Shown here one piece after another: positions 48,801 to 59,659 of a stretch of 64,000 bases of DNA. This DNA is from Costus lasius. Lineage: Eukaryota; Streptophyta; Magnoliopsida; Zingiberales; Costaceae. Position 1 is the stretch's first letter, and the number at the start of each line of letters is the position of its first letter. The notes beneath the pieces were generated by a model that was not told the DNA's origin, made no database searches, and worked only from the letters and a program-made list of their open reading frames with translations. The stretch is taken from assembly GCA_027563935.2 (NCBI GenBank), contig CM050447.1, positions 83,747,461 to 83,811,460 of the forward strand, read 5' to 3'. The position numbers and the translations under genes are program-made.

Positions 48801-49724
48801 CTGTCCCACCTGCCTTCTTCTCTTGAGTTCCTGTACATTTGAACAAATGTGAACTCCACATGCAGTGTCCAACACCCATGATACAGAAGAAGAAAACATG
48901 ACCTCAGTCACGAATATACCTGAGCCAGAAGCAAAGCTTCCCCTCTTATCTCCTTGGAGCGCTTTACAGTCCTTTTTCCAGTGACCTAGCTGGCCACAGT
49001 GGAAACACCTGTATTCCTTGGACCGCTTCACCTTTTGCTTCAGAGCCTTGCTGTAGTTCTTGACCGGGGCCTTGCCCTTCTTCCCCTTCTTCTTGTTCCT
49101 TGAAGGAACCATCAAGACAGAGGTTGAAGGCTTACCCTTCAGAGTCTCCTCAGTGGTCAAGAGCATATTCAGCAGCTCTGCCGGAGTACAATCGATTTTG
49201 TTCATATTAAAATTAATAATGAACGCGTCGAATGAAGGCGGGAGAGACTGCAGAATAATGTCCACAGCAAGCTCCTGGTTGATGGTATGCCCCAGTTTCT
49301 CTAGAGCCTCCTTGTGCCCAATCATCTTGAGCACGTGAGCTCCCACTGGGCTCCCTTCAGCCAGTTTGCTCTGAAAGAAGAGCTTTGTCAAATTATAGCG
49401 CTCAGTCCTCGCCTGTGCAGCATACAGCATCTTGAGGTTCGCTATCATGTCTATAGCAGACATATCCTCATGCTGACGCTGCAGCGGTGGCGTCATAGAC
49501 GCTAGCATCAGGCAAGCGACATCAATGCTATCATTGACGTGCTTTTCATAGGCTTCCCGAACCGCCCTTGCGGCGTTCGGAGCGGGCTGCGGCGGTATCG
49601 CCGTCTCGAGGACATACAGTTTCCTCTCTGCCTTAAGAACGATCTTAAGGTGTCCAAACCAGTCAGAGAAGTTTGGCCCAGCAAACTTCTCCCTTTCCAG
49701 TAGGGATCGCACATTGAAGTTCAT
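45843..49724 (-). CDS. Ty1/copia Gag-Pol polyprotein, intact (1293 aa)
   Basis: Encodes all retrotransposon proteins in one frame. ATG 49724 is chosen because B starts at the same place and the leader has no coding signal. Gag is about residues 1-260, with a lysine-rich stretch (210-236) and CCHC knuckle CFHCGQLGHWKKDC at 240-253. Protease core is DTA at 286-288. GAG-pre-integrase has the H/C zinc motif (LWHSRLGH, then C451 and C454). Integrase D481, D544, E580 give the 35-residue D-E spacing. Reverse transcriptase has D882 (MDVKTAF) and YVDD at 967-970. RNase H runs from YTDASF (about 1138) through STTEAEY (about 1181) and CDNTG (about 1219). It ends FLNH at TAG. Domain order PR-INT-RT-RH is copia, and all key residues are present. 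Gag and Pol share one frame, so Gag excess would need another mechanism such as splicing or processing; none is visible. Confidence 0.97.
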   Translation of the reverse strand: MNFNVRSLLEREKFAGPNFSDWFGHLKIVLKAERKLYVLETAIPPQPAPNAARAVREAYEKHVNDSIDVACLMLASMTPPLQRQHEDMSAIDMIANLKMLYAAQARTERYNLTKLFFQSKLAEGSPVGAHVLKMIGHKEALEKLGHTINQELAVDIILQSLPPSFDAFIINFNMNKIDCTPAELLNMLLTTEETLKGKPSTSVLMVPSRNKKKGKKGKAPVKNYSKALKQKVKRSKEYRCFHCGQLGHWKKDCKALQGDKRGSFASGSGIFVTEVMFSSSVSWVLDTACGVHICSNVQELKRRRQVGQHEVDLRVGNGARVAAVAVGDYFISLPSGLVLELNSCYFVPSITKNIISIPALVRKGFSFECNISKCVLSFDNIVYATGSINNGLFMLDMESSIHNVDIKKAKYADDSTLLWHSRLGHINEKRIKRLHDHGLLGSFSYKEIDTCKACLMGKMTKSPFPHKGQRASGLLDLIHSDVCGPFSKHARGGYQYFITFTDDFSRYGYVYLMRHKSESFDKFKEFKNEVQNQLGRNIKALRSDRGGEYLSHAFTDYLKECGIISQLTPPGTPQWNGVSERRNRTLLDMVRSMMSQATLPYSFWGFALETAAKVLNRVPSKAVSKTPYELWYGKQPSLTFIRIWGCEAYVKKLASGKLESRSDKCIFVGYPKETKGYYFFDPKENKVFVARTAIFLEKEFLLQEASGREIKLDENPDEGQSSQAQLDEPEPVEQVIEQPEAQISREPRRSGRIRRQPERYDGVYIIDNDEPLTYADAVSGPESARWLEAMRAEMDSMSDNQVWDLVDPPPGVIPIGCKWIFKKKIDMDGNVVTYKGRLVAKGFKQIYGIDYDETFSPVAMFKSIRILFAIAAYYDYEIWQMDVKTAFLNGNLDEDVYMTQPEGFTNPADRHKICKLKKSIYGLKQASRSWNIRFDESVTEFGFIKNEDDPCVYKRFSGSVIIFLVLYVDDILIIGNDIPEMHAVKAWLRKCFQMKDLGEAAYVLGVKIYRDRSKRLLGLCQSTYIDKVLERFRLENSKKGYLPVRHGLNLSKSQCPQTQTEKDEMNNTPYASAIGSIMYAMLCTRPDVAYGLSVTSRYQSNPGLAHWIAVKNILKYLRRTKDMFLIYGGQEELSIEGYTDASFQSDQDDFRSQSGYVFSLNGGAVVWKSFKQSTVADSTTEAEYVAASEASKEAVWIRKFVRELGVVPSCADPLVIFCDNTGAIAQAKEPRSHQKSKHIQRRFHLIREIIDRGEIKVCKVHTDDNLADPLTKPLAQQKHEKHCNNMGLRFLNH

Positions 49725-51543
49725 GGTGTTCGTTGCTGCAGGTATCTACAACAATGCAAGAACAGCAAGGTCAGTATCAATGTATAAGAATCAATCAGGA
49801 CTTAAGAAAGATTCTTTTTCTCACTATTTTATCAGGCGTGAAAAATCCAGCAAAACAGCCCGAAAGAGTAGAACTCTTTTAGTGAGATGGGATCCAGATT
49901 TCATACTTGGTCTCCGCGTCCCGCTCAGGCGAGATAAGATGCACAGAGAGTACAAGCACTAGTTTCTGGTAGGCAGTCCCTGCCGATCGCCAACCCGTGC
50001 GATTCCCCTTCATCTGGGCAGTCCAGCAGACTGTGCCAACTGAGTTGGTACAACACAATCTCTGACCCCAACAGACGGCTGCCTCCATGTGCTACCATAT
50101 GCGCCACATATGTAGACTACACGGTCAAGCTGACCCGACCTACTCCCTGGACCACCATGTGCTATGCTGAGCAACGAGAAGGGATAAATCCCTGCTCTGT
50201 AACACACAGGTGTAATCCCGCACCGTCTGAAGATAGATGGACGTGCCCACTGAGTGGGTACAACACGGCTCCAACGATAATCAGAACAGTGAGGTTTCGC
50301 GTCAGAAGGCTTACGAGCTTGATATTATAGCGTTGGATTTTAACGGTCTTTTATCTTTATTACTATCATTCAATCCTTATGGTGATAGCAAAAGATAAAT
50401 CTATCATGCATTTCTAATATTTATGCAATAAAAGAAAGCATGTGTCATATGTGGTAAAAGCCCATAGCCCTAGTGAGACCTTAACCTAACTTAAGACTGC
50501 ACTTGCTTTTCATGGGTCTTTTGCTGCTCATTTGGCCCAAACCTGGACCCAAGCGCCATCTGCAGCTCTGGTGCGCCCACCAGGAAATGCGCCAGGTCCT
50601 AGGGTCGAACCCTAGACCTCCCACCTGGTCCACCCATTGCTGCATGCGCCTGTGCCAAGTGTGCTCAGTGCTCTTGTCTAATTAAATTACAAATTTAACT
50701 ATCTAGACAAGAGTGACACGCAGGTCACTTACATTTATAAATTAAAACCCAGTGATTCGCAGATCACAATAATTAATTTACGATTTTAATACAGGCACGC
50801 AGGCCCCAGCACAGCACACAATTAATATGGGCAGCCCACATATGACTTAAATAGACAAACATATGTATCAAATCAGCAAACATGTGATCCATGATAAAAA
50901 TTAAAATTTTCGAAAACCCCATGGGATCAATTTTAATTTTTCCTTATTTGCCCTACAACCTTACAACGGTCCATTACTAGGGATCCACTCATCCAACCTA
51001 GTCAGATCCACTGCCCTTGCATGCACCAAGTCCTAACTGACTCGAGTCGACCAAAAGGTCAACTATGCATGCGCTAGGGCTGAACGACCACACTGAGGTC
51101 TGGCAAACGGGAGTGACCCCGGGCCTAACTCAGGTGCGTTCATTAATCGTCACAATCAGACATCGCTACACACCTGTCTGCAGTCGACCTATAGCCACCA
51201 TAGGCTTGCGCCAAGGTGCTATCTGGTCGACCCTTTCAGGCTGTCAGATGATCTGATCAGACATGATTGGATCTAACCTAGGGGGTGACATCAACCCCAG
51301 TAACCCGTCTAAGGGTTTACAGTAAGGTCTTTAGATCTAGCATTAGTCGCGCAAGTGTATAAGTTTTGAAAAGAAAACTACAACTTAGAAGCGCCAACTA
51401 ACATGCGCAAGATAAACATATAGACAAGATTTTCATCATGTAACTTTCGCATGTTGAAGATCTAAGCATACATTCGCATATATGGATCACGCAAATCATC
51501 AAGCAATCAAGATAACATGCATTCAACCTCCTCTGATACCAGT
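49725..51543 (-). other. C leader, no gene
   Basis: 1819-bp leader. Stem-loops in plus coordinates: 49919-49934 (TCCCGC/GCGAGA), 50036-50048 (CCAAC-TGA-GTTGG) and 50246-50258 (CCCAC-TGA-GTGGG), in the same order as in A, B, D and E. The part near the primer site has several CACGCAGG phrases. No supported reading frame. Confidence 0.88.
51530..51541 (-). other. C primer binding site (iMet tRNA)
   Basis: The minus strand reads TGGTATCAGAGG, two bases from the 5' LTR edge at 51544. Confidence 0.95.
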
Positions 51544-53244
51544 TGAAAGAACCCCTTAAATAAGGGGGGTCCCCTTCATGGGGGAGCATAACCCTTAGAG
51601 CATATGGCGCATAAAAATTATTCTCTTGCGGAATTAGGGTTATAAGATCGATACGCATGCAAAAGATCAACTTGATAACAATAAGAAAACATTCATACCA
51701 TCGCCATGGAAAGATGTTTCCTTGGAAGCAAAGATCAAAGTAGATCTTCTCCTTGTCGTCACACACAAGATGATGTTGCTATCTCTCTTGGTGCTCCTTG
51801 TGCTAGCAAGGTTCCAAGAGGTCCTTGTCGAGTGAAGGGAAAAGAGATGTCTTTCTCCTTGGCCGAATCCTCCTCAACCTTCAAGCGTCGCCGCACCCCA
51901 AGTCGAGAGGAAAACTTGCGAGAGGAATAAGTGAATTGGCGAAAATAGAGAATACTCTATTTCGGATGAGTGCCCACTCGACATGGAGATCATGGTTACT
52001 AAAAATAGTAACCTCTCCTCATCCCAACGTTCACGCTATGTGAACTCGTCGCCCACTCCTCTCCCTATGAACCAAGCGCTCTTTTAGTGAGCTGGTTCAA
52101 TTGGTTCGGTTTAAGAACCAACCAAGCCAAGCGACAAGGCCTAGATCAAATAAACCCTAAGGCTTTAGATCTAACCGTCGATCTCTTTAATGCCCCTGAT
52201 CTGACCGATCTGGCATCCATTCTCTCAATCGAAGCTTACCGATCTCAAGCCCTAATCAATCAAACATGATCAGACCAGATCTCACTTACAATCAGAGATT
52301 AAATCCCTTAAAACTGAACCCAAACAATTCAGTCCACACGATCTGACTTAAGTAAGCCATATCATCAAATTGTGCGACCCTAAGGGTTTCCTTTAAATGT
52401 CGGTAAAGATAATTCACATTATCACGATCAGTGAGGGGTATCTAGCAACACATCACTGTCTCCCGATATAAAGGAAAGAGTCTTCCAAGACTACACCCAA
52501 ACCATAGTACAAGTGTGAATCATTTCACAAAGCATACATATTTCCTTTGCCACTGGATGTTCTTATTGGACAAGTCTGTCAAACTTGTAACTCCAATATG
52601 ATGAGCATGATTAGATCAGATGAACACTGTCACCTGGGTATGGCCATACACTCTCTCAATCATCTCATCCAGGGGGCCCCTTTAGAACATCACACTCCTT
52701 AAACAAGGAGACGGCAATCCTATGTCTATCACTAGTGCCCTAACCTGACTCAAGCTCACCATCCAAGATAGTCTATAATCATTATGTTTCAAATGATATT
52801 GAACTAACTCAAAATAATGACAATCATCATTTAGAAAACACAAGTGATCTCAAGTCAGAGGAAATGTGCCACTTGTCTTATACAAGGAATATTCACGTTG
52901 TGACAAACAACTGAACATCCTAGTAGGGTCTGTCCAGTACATCCCATGTACCCATGAGTCTACATCTTATTCCATGCTCGAAGCATCCTATAAGATCAGA
53001 ACACATATTAGTCTTAACCATATCAAGGCTGTCTCATGTTCACCAAGATACATCGACTAAGGACATAACAGCATGTCAGCCCAGCTGAACAGCTTTGAGA
53101 CATTATTCAGAAGAACATATATTGCAGCAGACAATGTAACTAACTGAATAACAACCATGCCTTTATAAACATAATAGTTTATTACATGATACTTGTTACA
53201 TTCCCACAGGCCTCAAACATTAGCCTTAAGGGCATACCCCAACA
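51544..53244 (-). repeat. C 5' LTR
   Basis: 1701 bp, the same length as 44122-45822, with two mismatches seen by eye. Dyad GATAAT/ATTATC at 52408-52423, 12-bp palindrome at 52638-52649, GTACAT-CCC-ATGTAC at 52937-52951. Drives transcription toward lower coordinates. Confidence 0.97.
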
Positions 53245-53249
53245 GACCT

Positions 53250-53495
53250 TGCTGGCCGAATTTTCCTCTTGGCGTGAAGAGCACCCAAGACGAGAGAGGA
53301 AGAGGCTAGAGAGGCGTTCGAACGTGGGAGCGTTTTCCTCTAGCAAAACGCCTTCCCAAAATAGCAAGTTTTAAGTTCACTTAAAACCTCCTCTTAAACC
53401 AACGAAAACTCCTCTTGCCTTTGAACCATACGTTCACATAAGTGAACCGGTTCAAATCAATTCGGTTTAGATGCATTTGGTTCAAAGACCAAATC
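53250..53495 (-). repeat. B 5' LTR, part b
   Basis: 246 bp between C and S3, matching 34994-35239 of the B 3' LTR. It ends with AAATC (53491-53495), the TSD of S3. Confidence 0.95.
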
Positions 53496-55219
53496 TGTTG
53501 GGGTATGCCCTTAAGGCTAATGTTTGAGGCCTTGGGATTGTAAAAGTATCATGTAATAAACTCTTATGTTTATAAAAGGCATGGTTATTATTCAGGTTGT
53601 TACCTTGTCTGCTGTAATAAGTGTACTTCTGAATAATGTCTCAAAGCTGTTCAGCTAGGCTGACAGGCTATAAGTCCTTAGTCGAGATATCTTGGTGAAC
53701 ATGAGACAGCCTTGATATGGTTAAGACTAATATGTGTACTCATCTTACAGGATGCTTCGAGCATGGAATAAGATGTAGACTCATGGGTACATTGGATGTA
53801 CTGGACAGACCCTTTTAGGATATTCAATTGTTTGTCACAATGTGAATAATCCTTGATAGCAGCAAGTGGCACATTTCCTTTGACTTGAGATCACTTGTGT
53901 TTCTAAATGATGATTGTCATTGTTTTGAGGTAGTTCAATATCATTTGAAACATAATGATTATAGACTATCTTGGATGGTGAGCTTGAGTCAGGTTAGGGC
54001 ACTAGTGATAGATAAAGGATTGCCGTCTCCTTGTTTAAGGAGTGTGATGTTCTAAAGGGGCCCCCCTTATATGAGATGATTGAGAAAGTGTATGGCCATA
54101 CCCAGATGACTATGTTCATCTGATCTAATCATGCTCATCGTATTGGAGTTACAGGCTTGACATGCTTGTCCAATAAGAACATCCAGTGGCAAAGGAAACA
54201 TGCATGCCTTGTGAGTTTGATTCACACTTGTGCCATGGTTTGGGTGTAGTCTTGGAAGACTATTTCCTTTATATCGGGAGACAGTGATGTGTTGCTAGAT
54301 ACCCCTCACTGATCGTGATAACGTAAGTTATCGTTACCGACATTTAAAGGAAACCCTCAGGGTCGCACAAATTGATGATATGGCTTTCTTGAGTCAGATC
54401 GTGTGGACTGAATTGTTTTGGTTCAGTTTAAAGGAGTTTAAACTCTGATTGTAAGTGAGATCTAGCCTGATCATGTTTGATTGATTAGGGCTTGAGATCG
54501 GTAAGCTTCGATCGAGAGTAGTGATGCTAGATCGGTGGGATCAAAGGCATCAAGGGATGTACGGTTAGATCTCGAACCTTCATGGTTCAGATGAGATTTA
54601 GACCATTGCTTGGCTTGGTTCAATTTAGTCTTTAAACCGAATTCAATTGGACCGAATTCAATTGAACCGGTTCACATATGTGAACGCATGGTTCAATCGA
54701 ATTGGCGTTTTGTTTTGGTTCATTAGACATGAACGTTTGAAGTGATGACTTACCATTTTGGGAATGGAGGTTTCGGAAATGGTTCTTCAACGCCTCACTT
54801 GGATGAAAAAAAACGCTTGTCTCTTCTCAACGATTGCTTCTTGCTTTCGGTGTGGTGAGTTTGGACGAGGACAAGGAAGAGTTCATCCACGCCAAGTTCA
54901 TCCTTCATCTCCTTCACGCGACAAGTGCACTTGAAGTCCTTGCTAGCACAAGGAGCAACAAGAAGAAAGGCCACTTCTCATCTTGTGTGCGCATCTTGTG
55001 GAGGAGACCCCTATTCGATCTCTTCTTCCAAGCCGACCTCCAACTCTATGGCTATGGTATAGATCTAAACTCATTCAAGTTGATCATATGCTCATGCTAA
55101 GATCGTTGAAAACACATGCTTCCGCTTGCAATTTTATGCGCCACCCCCTTAGTGTTTTCGCCCCCCCTCTTGAAAGGGATTGCATCAGGTTTGCGCTCCC
55201 CCTTGAAGGGGACCCTACA
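53496..55219 (+). mobile_element. Solo LTR S3 (copia family II)
   Basis: 1724 bp in plus orientation, opposite to its host, from TGTTGGGGTATGCCC to GACCCTACA. TSD AAATC at 53491-53495 and 55220-55224. It contains the 12-bp palindrome (54090-54101), the GATAAC dyad (54317-54332) and the palindrome CCCCTTGAAGGGG at 55199-55211 beside its 3' end. Confidence 0.96.
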
Positions 55220-55224
55220 AAATC

Positions 55225-56344
55225 AAACCAGCCCAAGCCTTGGCCTAGATCTCATTGAACCAATGGTTCAAGATCTAACCGTTGATCTCTTGATGCTTTT
55301 GATCTCACCGATCTAGCATCACTACTCTCGATCGAAGCTTACCGATCTCAGGCCCTAATCAATCAAACATGATCAGACCAGATCTCACTTACAATCAGAG
55401 TTTAAACTCCTTTAAACTGAACCAAAACAATTCAGTCCACACGATCTGACTTAAGTAAGCCATATCATCAAATTGTGCGACCCTAAGGGTTTCCTTTAAA
55501 TGTCGGTAACGATAACTTACGTTATCACGATCAGTGAGGGGTATCTAGCAACACATCACTGTCTCCCGATATAAAGGAAAGAGTCTTCCAAGACTACACC
55601 CAAACCACAGCACAAGTGTGAATCCACTTCACTAGGCATACATGTTTCCTTTGCCACTGGATGTTCTTATTGGACAAGCGTGTCAAGCCTGTAACTCCAA
55701 TATGATGAGCATGATTAGATCAGATGAACATAGTCACCTGGGTATGGCCATACACTTTCTCAATCACCTCATCCAGGGGGGCCCCTTTAGAACATCACAC
55801 TCCAAACAAGGAGACGGCAATCCTATATCTATCACTAGTGTCCTAACCTGACTCATGATCATTATCCAAGATAGTCTATAACCATTATGTTTCAAATGAT
55901 ATTGAACTACCTCAAAACAATGACAATCATCATTTAGAAACACAAGTGATCTCAAGTCAGAGGACATGTGCCACTTGTTGCAAACAAGGATTATTCACAT
56001 TGTGACAAGCAATTGAATATCCTAGGAGGGTCTGTCCAGTACATCCAATGTACCCATGAGTCTACATCTTATTCCATGCTCGAAGCATCCTATAAGATTA
56101 GAACACATATTAGTCTCAATCATATCAAGGCTGTCTCATGTTCACCAAGATATCTCGACTAAGGACATTACAGCATGTCAGCCAAGCTGAACAGCATTGA
56201 GACATTATTCAGAAGCACACTTATTGCAGCAGACAATGTAACAAACTGAATAACAACCATTGCCTTTATAAACATAAGAGTTTATACATGATACTGAAAG
56301 AATCCCAAGGCCTCAAACATTAGCCTTAAGGGCATACCCCAACA
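55225..56344 (-). repeat. B 5' LTR, part c
   Basis: 1120 bp completing the 5' LTR. The three parts total 1673 bp, equal to the 3' LTR. It ends CATACCCCAACA and is followed by TSD CCGCG. Confidence 0.95.
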
Positions 56345-57970
56345 CCGCGTCCCGCTCTGGCGAGATAAGATGCACAGAGAGTACAAGCACTAATCTCTGG
56401 TAGGCAATCCCTACCAATCGCCAACCCGTGCGATTCCCCTTCATCTGGGCAATCCAGCAGACTGTGCCAACTGAGTTGGTACAACACAGTCTCTGATCCC
56501 ACAGATGGCTGCCTCCATATAGCTACCATATGCTCAATATGTAGCCTACATGGTCAAGCTGACCCGACCTACTCCCTGGACCACCACGTGCTATGCTGAG
56601 CAACGAGAAGCGATAAATCCCTTCTCTGTAACACGCAGGTGTAATCACACACCGTCTGAAGATAGATGGGCGTGCCCACTGAGTGGGTACAACACGGCCC
56701 CGACGATAGTCAGAACAGTGAGGTTTCGCGTCAGAAGGCTTACGTGCTTGATATTTAACGTTGGATTTTAACGGTCCTTTTATCTTCTTACTATCATGCA
56801 AATCCTATGGTGATAGCAGAAGAATAAATCATGCAATTACTAAATTACTTAAACAGTAAATTGAAAGCATGATTATCTTATGTGGTAAAAGCCCATTAAG
56901 CCTAAGTAAGACCTTAATTAACTTAAGTCTTCACTTGAGCTCTTCATGGGTCTTTAGCATTTCATCTGGCCCAACCCGGGCCCAAGCGCCCACTACAGCT
57001 CAGATGCGCCCACCAGGTAAAATGCGCCTGTCCTAGAGTCGAACCCTAGACCTCCCACTGGTGAAGCCACTTGCTGCATGCACCTCTGCCATGTGTGCTC
57101 TGTGCTCATGTCTGATTAAATTACAATTTAATCTATCTAGACATGATTGACACGCAGGTCAATTACACTTTATAAATTAATTAAAAATGTGATACGCAGA
57201 TCACAATAAATAATTTACAATATCAATCCAGGCACGCAGGCCCCAGCACAGCACACATCAAATTTGGGCAGCCCACATAAGATGAAATAAACACTCATCA
57301 TTTTATACAAACATCAAGTGATCCAATCAAGAAAATAAAATTTTCGAAAATCCCATTGGCTTCATTTTATTTCCTTATGTGCCCTACTACCTTACAATGG
57401 TCCATTAATAGGGATCCACTCATCAGACCTAGTCAGACTCCCTGCCCTTGCATGCACCAAGTCATAACCGACTTGAGTCGACCTCATGGTCAACAATGCA
57501 TGCGTTAAGGGCTGAACGTCCCTCATGAGTTCTGGCAAGCGGGTGTGACCCCGGGCCTTAATCATGAGCGTTCACTGGTTGTCTCAATCAGACATCGCTA
57601 CACGCCTTTCTGCAGTCGACCAATAGCCACCACATGCTTGCGCATAGGTGCCATCTGGTCGACCCATCTAGGCTGTCAGATGGTCTGATCAGACTGTTGG
57701 GTCTAGACTGGACGATGACTTCAACCCTAATAACCCGTCTAAGATTTTAAAGCAGGCGCTTAGATCTAATGAGGGGCGCGCAAGTAATTACGTTTTGAGA
57801 AAAAACTACAACAAGAGCCAACATAGATACATGCGCCAACATACATCTATTTTTGAAAATAAGCATGTAGTTTCGCATGAAGATAACCATTAGATCTATT
57901 CATTTAAACATGAATCACACATGTCAAGCAATCATATGAACATACCAGAACCTATGGCTCTGATACCAAT
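56345..57970 (-). other. A leader, part 2
   Basis: Continuation of 34496-34686 after the B insertion. Stem-loops at 56350-56365, 56467-56479 (CCAAC-TGA-GTTGG) and 56675-56687 (CCCAC-TGA-GTGGG). Otherwise like the B and C leaders; no gene. Confidence 0.88.
57957..57968 (-). other. A primer binding site (iMet tRNA)
   Basis: The minus strand reads TGGTATCAGAGC, two bases from the 5' LTR edge at 57971. Confidence 0.95.
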
Positions 57971-59654
57971 TGAAAGTTCCATTAAAGGGGGCGAAACCCT
58001 AATAGGCGCATATCAGAGGTTTTGCATTGAGCGGAAGCTAGGGTTTCTAAAGGATCAATAGCATGTCAAATGATCAACTTGTAAATACTTGTATAGATCG
58101 AAAAGATTCATACCATTGCCCTTGCCTGGATGGCGACTTGGAAGCAGAGAGAACGAAATGGTTCTCCTCCAAAACGTGCGCACACAAGATGACAGTTGAC
58201 TGCTCCTTGTCGTTCCTTGTGCTAGCAAGGATCTCCAAGTTTCCTGATCGCATCAAGGGAATTGAGATGACGTCTTTGCTTGGCCAAAATCTCTCCAAGG
58301 CGTGAAGACTCTCTACCCGAGAGAGGAGAGGCGACAAGAGGTGAAGAGGCGAGAATAGGGCGTGACCACTTCGAACGTGAGGCGTCCACGCTATTTTGGA
58401 AAACATAACTTCCAAAAATAGCAAGCCACTACTTCAACGCAAGATGCGTTTACCCCAATCGCAACTTTCTCCCTTGACTTGAACCATGCGCTCACACTAA
58501 GTGAACCGGTTCAATTTCATTTAGTTCAAAGACCAAATTAAACCAAGCATTGGTCTAGATCAAATTAAACCATAAGGCTCAAGATCTAACCATTCATCTC
58601 TTGATGTTCTTGATCTCACCGATCTAGCATCAATTCTCTCGATCGAAGCTTACCAATCTCAAGCTCTAATCAATCAAACATGATCAGACCAGATCTACTT
58701 ATAATCAGAGTTTAAATCCCTTTAAACTGAACCAAAACAATTCAGTCCACACGATCTGACTTAAGTAAGCCATATCATCAAATTGTGCGACCCTAAGGGT
58801 TTCCTTTAAATGTCGGTAACGATAACTTACGTTATCACGATCAGTGAGGGGTATCTAGCAACACATAACTGTCTCCCGATATAAAGGAAATAATCTTCCA
58901 AGACTACACCCAAACCACAGCACAAGTGTGAACCCAAGTCACTTGACATATGTGTTTCCTTTGCCACTGGATGTTCTTATTGGACAAGCGTGTCAAGCCT
59001 GTAATTCCAATATGATGAGAGTGGTTAGATCAGATGAACATAGTCATCTGGGTATGGCCATACACTTTCTCAACCATCTCATCTAGGGGGCCCCAACAGA
59101 ACATCACACTCCAAACTAGGAGACGGCAATCCTATATCTATCACTAGTGCCCTAACATGACTCATGCTCATTATCCAAGATAGTCTATAACCATTATGTT
59201 TCAAATGATATTGAACTACCTCAAAACAATGCCAATCATCATTTAGAAACACAAGTGATCTCAAGTCAGAGGAAATATGCCACTTGTTTGCATACAAGGA
59301 TTATTCACATTGTGACAAGCAATCGAATATCCTAAGTAGGGTCTGTCCAGTACATCCAATGTACCCATGAGTCTACATCTTATTCCATGCTCGAAGCATC
59401 CTATAAGATTAGAACACATATTAGTCTCAATCATATCAAGGCTGTCTCATGTTCACCAAGATATCTCGACTAAGGACAAAACTGCATGTCAGCCAAGCTC
59501 AACAGCATTGAGACATTATTCAGAAGTATACATATTGCAGCAGATAATGTAACAACCTGCATAACAACCATTGCCTTTATAAACATAGAGTTTATACATG
59601 ATACTGATACAATCCCAAGGCCTCAAACATTAGCCTTAAGGGCATACCCCAACA
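57971..59654 (-). repeat. A 5' LTR
   Basis: 1684 bp, plus reading TGAAAGTTCC to CATACCCCAACA. It contains the CTATTTTGGAA inverted repeat (58391-58421), the GATAAC dyad (58821-58836) and the 12-bp palindrome (59052-59063). Near 59096 it has the GGGGCCCCAAC target that G used in the other copy. Confidence 0.95.
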
Positions 59655-59659
59655 ATAAG

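Larger units (their letters stand above)
44122..53244 (-). mobile_element. Element C: complete, apparently intact Ty1/copia (family II)
   Basis: 9123 bp, minus strand, TSD GACCT at 44117-44121 and 53245-53249. It has two 1701-bp LTRs, polypurine tract, an uninterrupted 1293-codon gag-pol, an 1819-bp leader and iMet primer site. I found two LTR mismatches (the AATAATTC/AACAATTC difference near 44902 versus 52324, and GTAACG/GTAAAG near 44984 versus 52406), so the insertion is young. It is inserted in the 5' LTR of B. Confidence 0.97.
34687..56344 (-). mobile_element. Element B: Ty1/copia family II, three nested insertions
   Basis: Minus-strand copia inserted in the A leader, TSD CCGCG at 34682-34686 and 56345-56349. 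Removing S2, C, S3 and their duplicated target bases leaves about 9085 bp. Both LTRs are 1673 bp by coordinates, the 5' one being rebuilt from three pieces, with about six mismatches noted by eye. Gag-pol has three nonsense codons besides the S2 insertion. Confidence 0.96.
22423..59654 (-). mobile_element. Element A: Ty1/copia family II, split and partly deleted
   Basis: Minus-strand copia inserted in the 5' LTR of D, with TSD ATAAG at 22418-22422 and 59655-59659. The 5' LTR is 57971-59654 (1684 bp). The 3' LTR is cut at 23550 by gypsy element G. The rest of that LTR, the polypurine tract and the 3' part of pol are missing, removed with part of G. B is inserted in the leader. Over 1128 shared bases the LTRs differ by about 1%. 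Confidence 0.95.
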
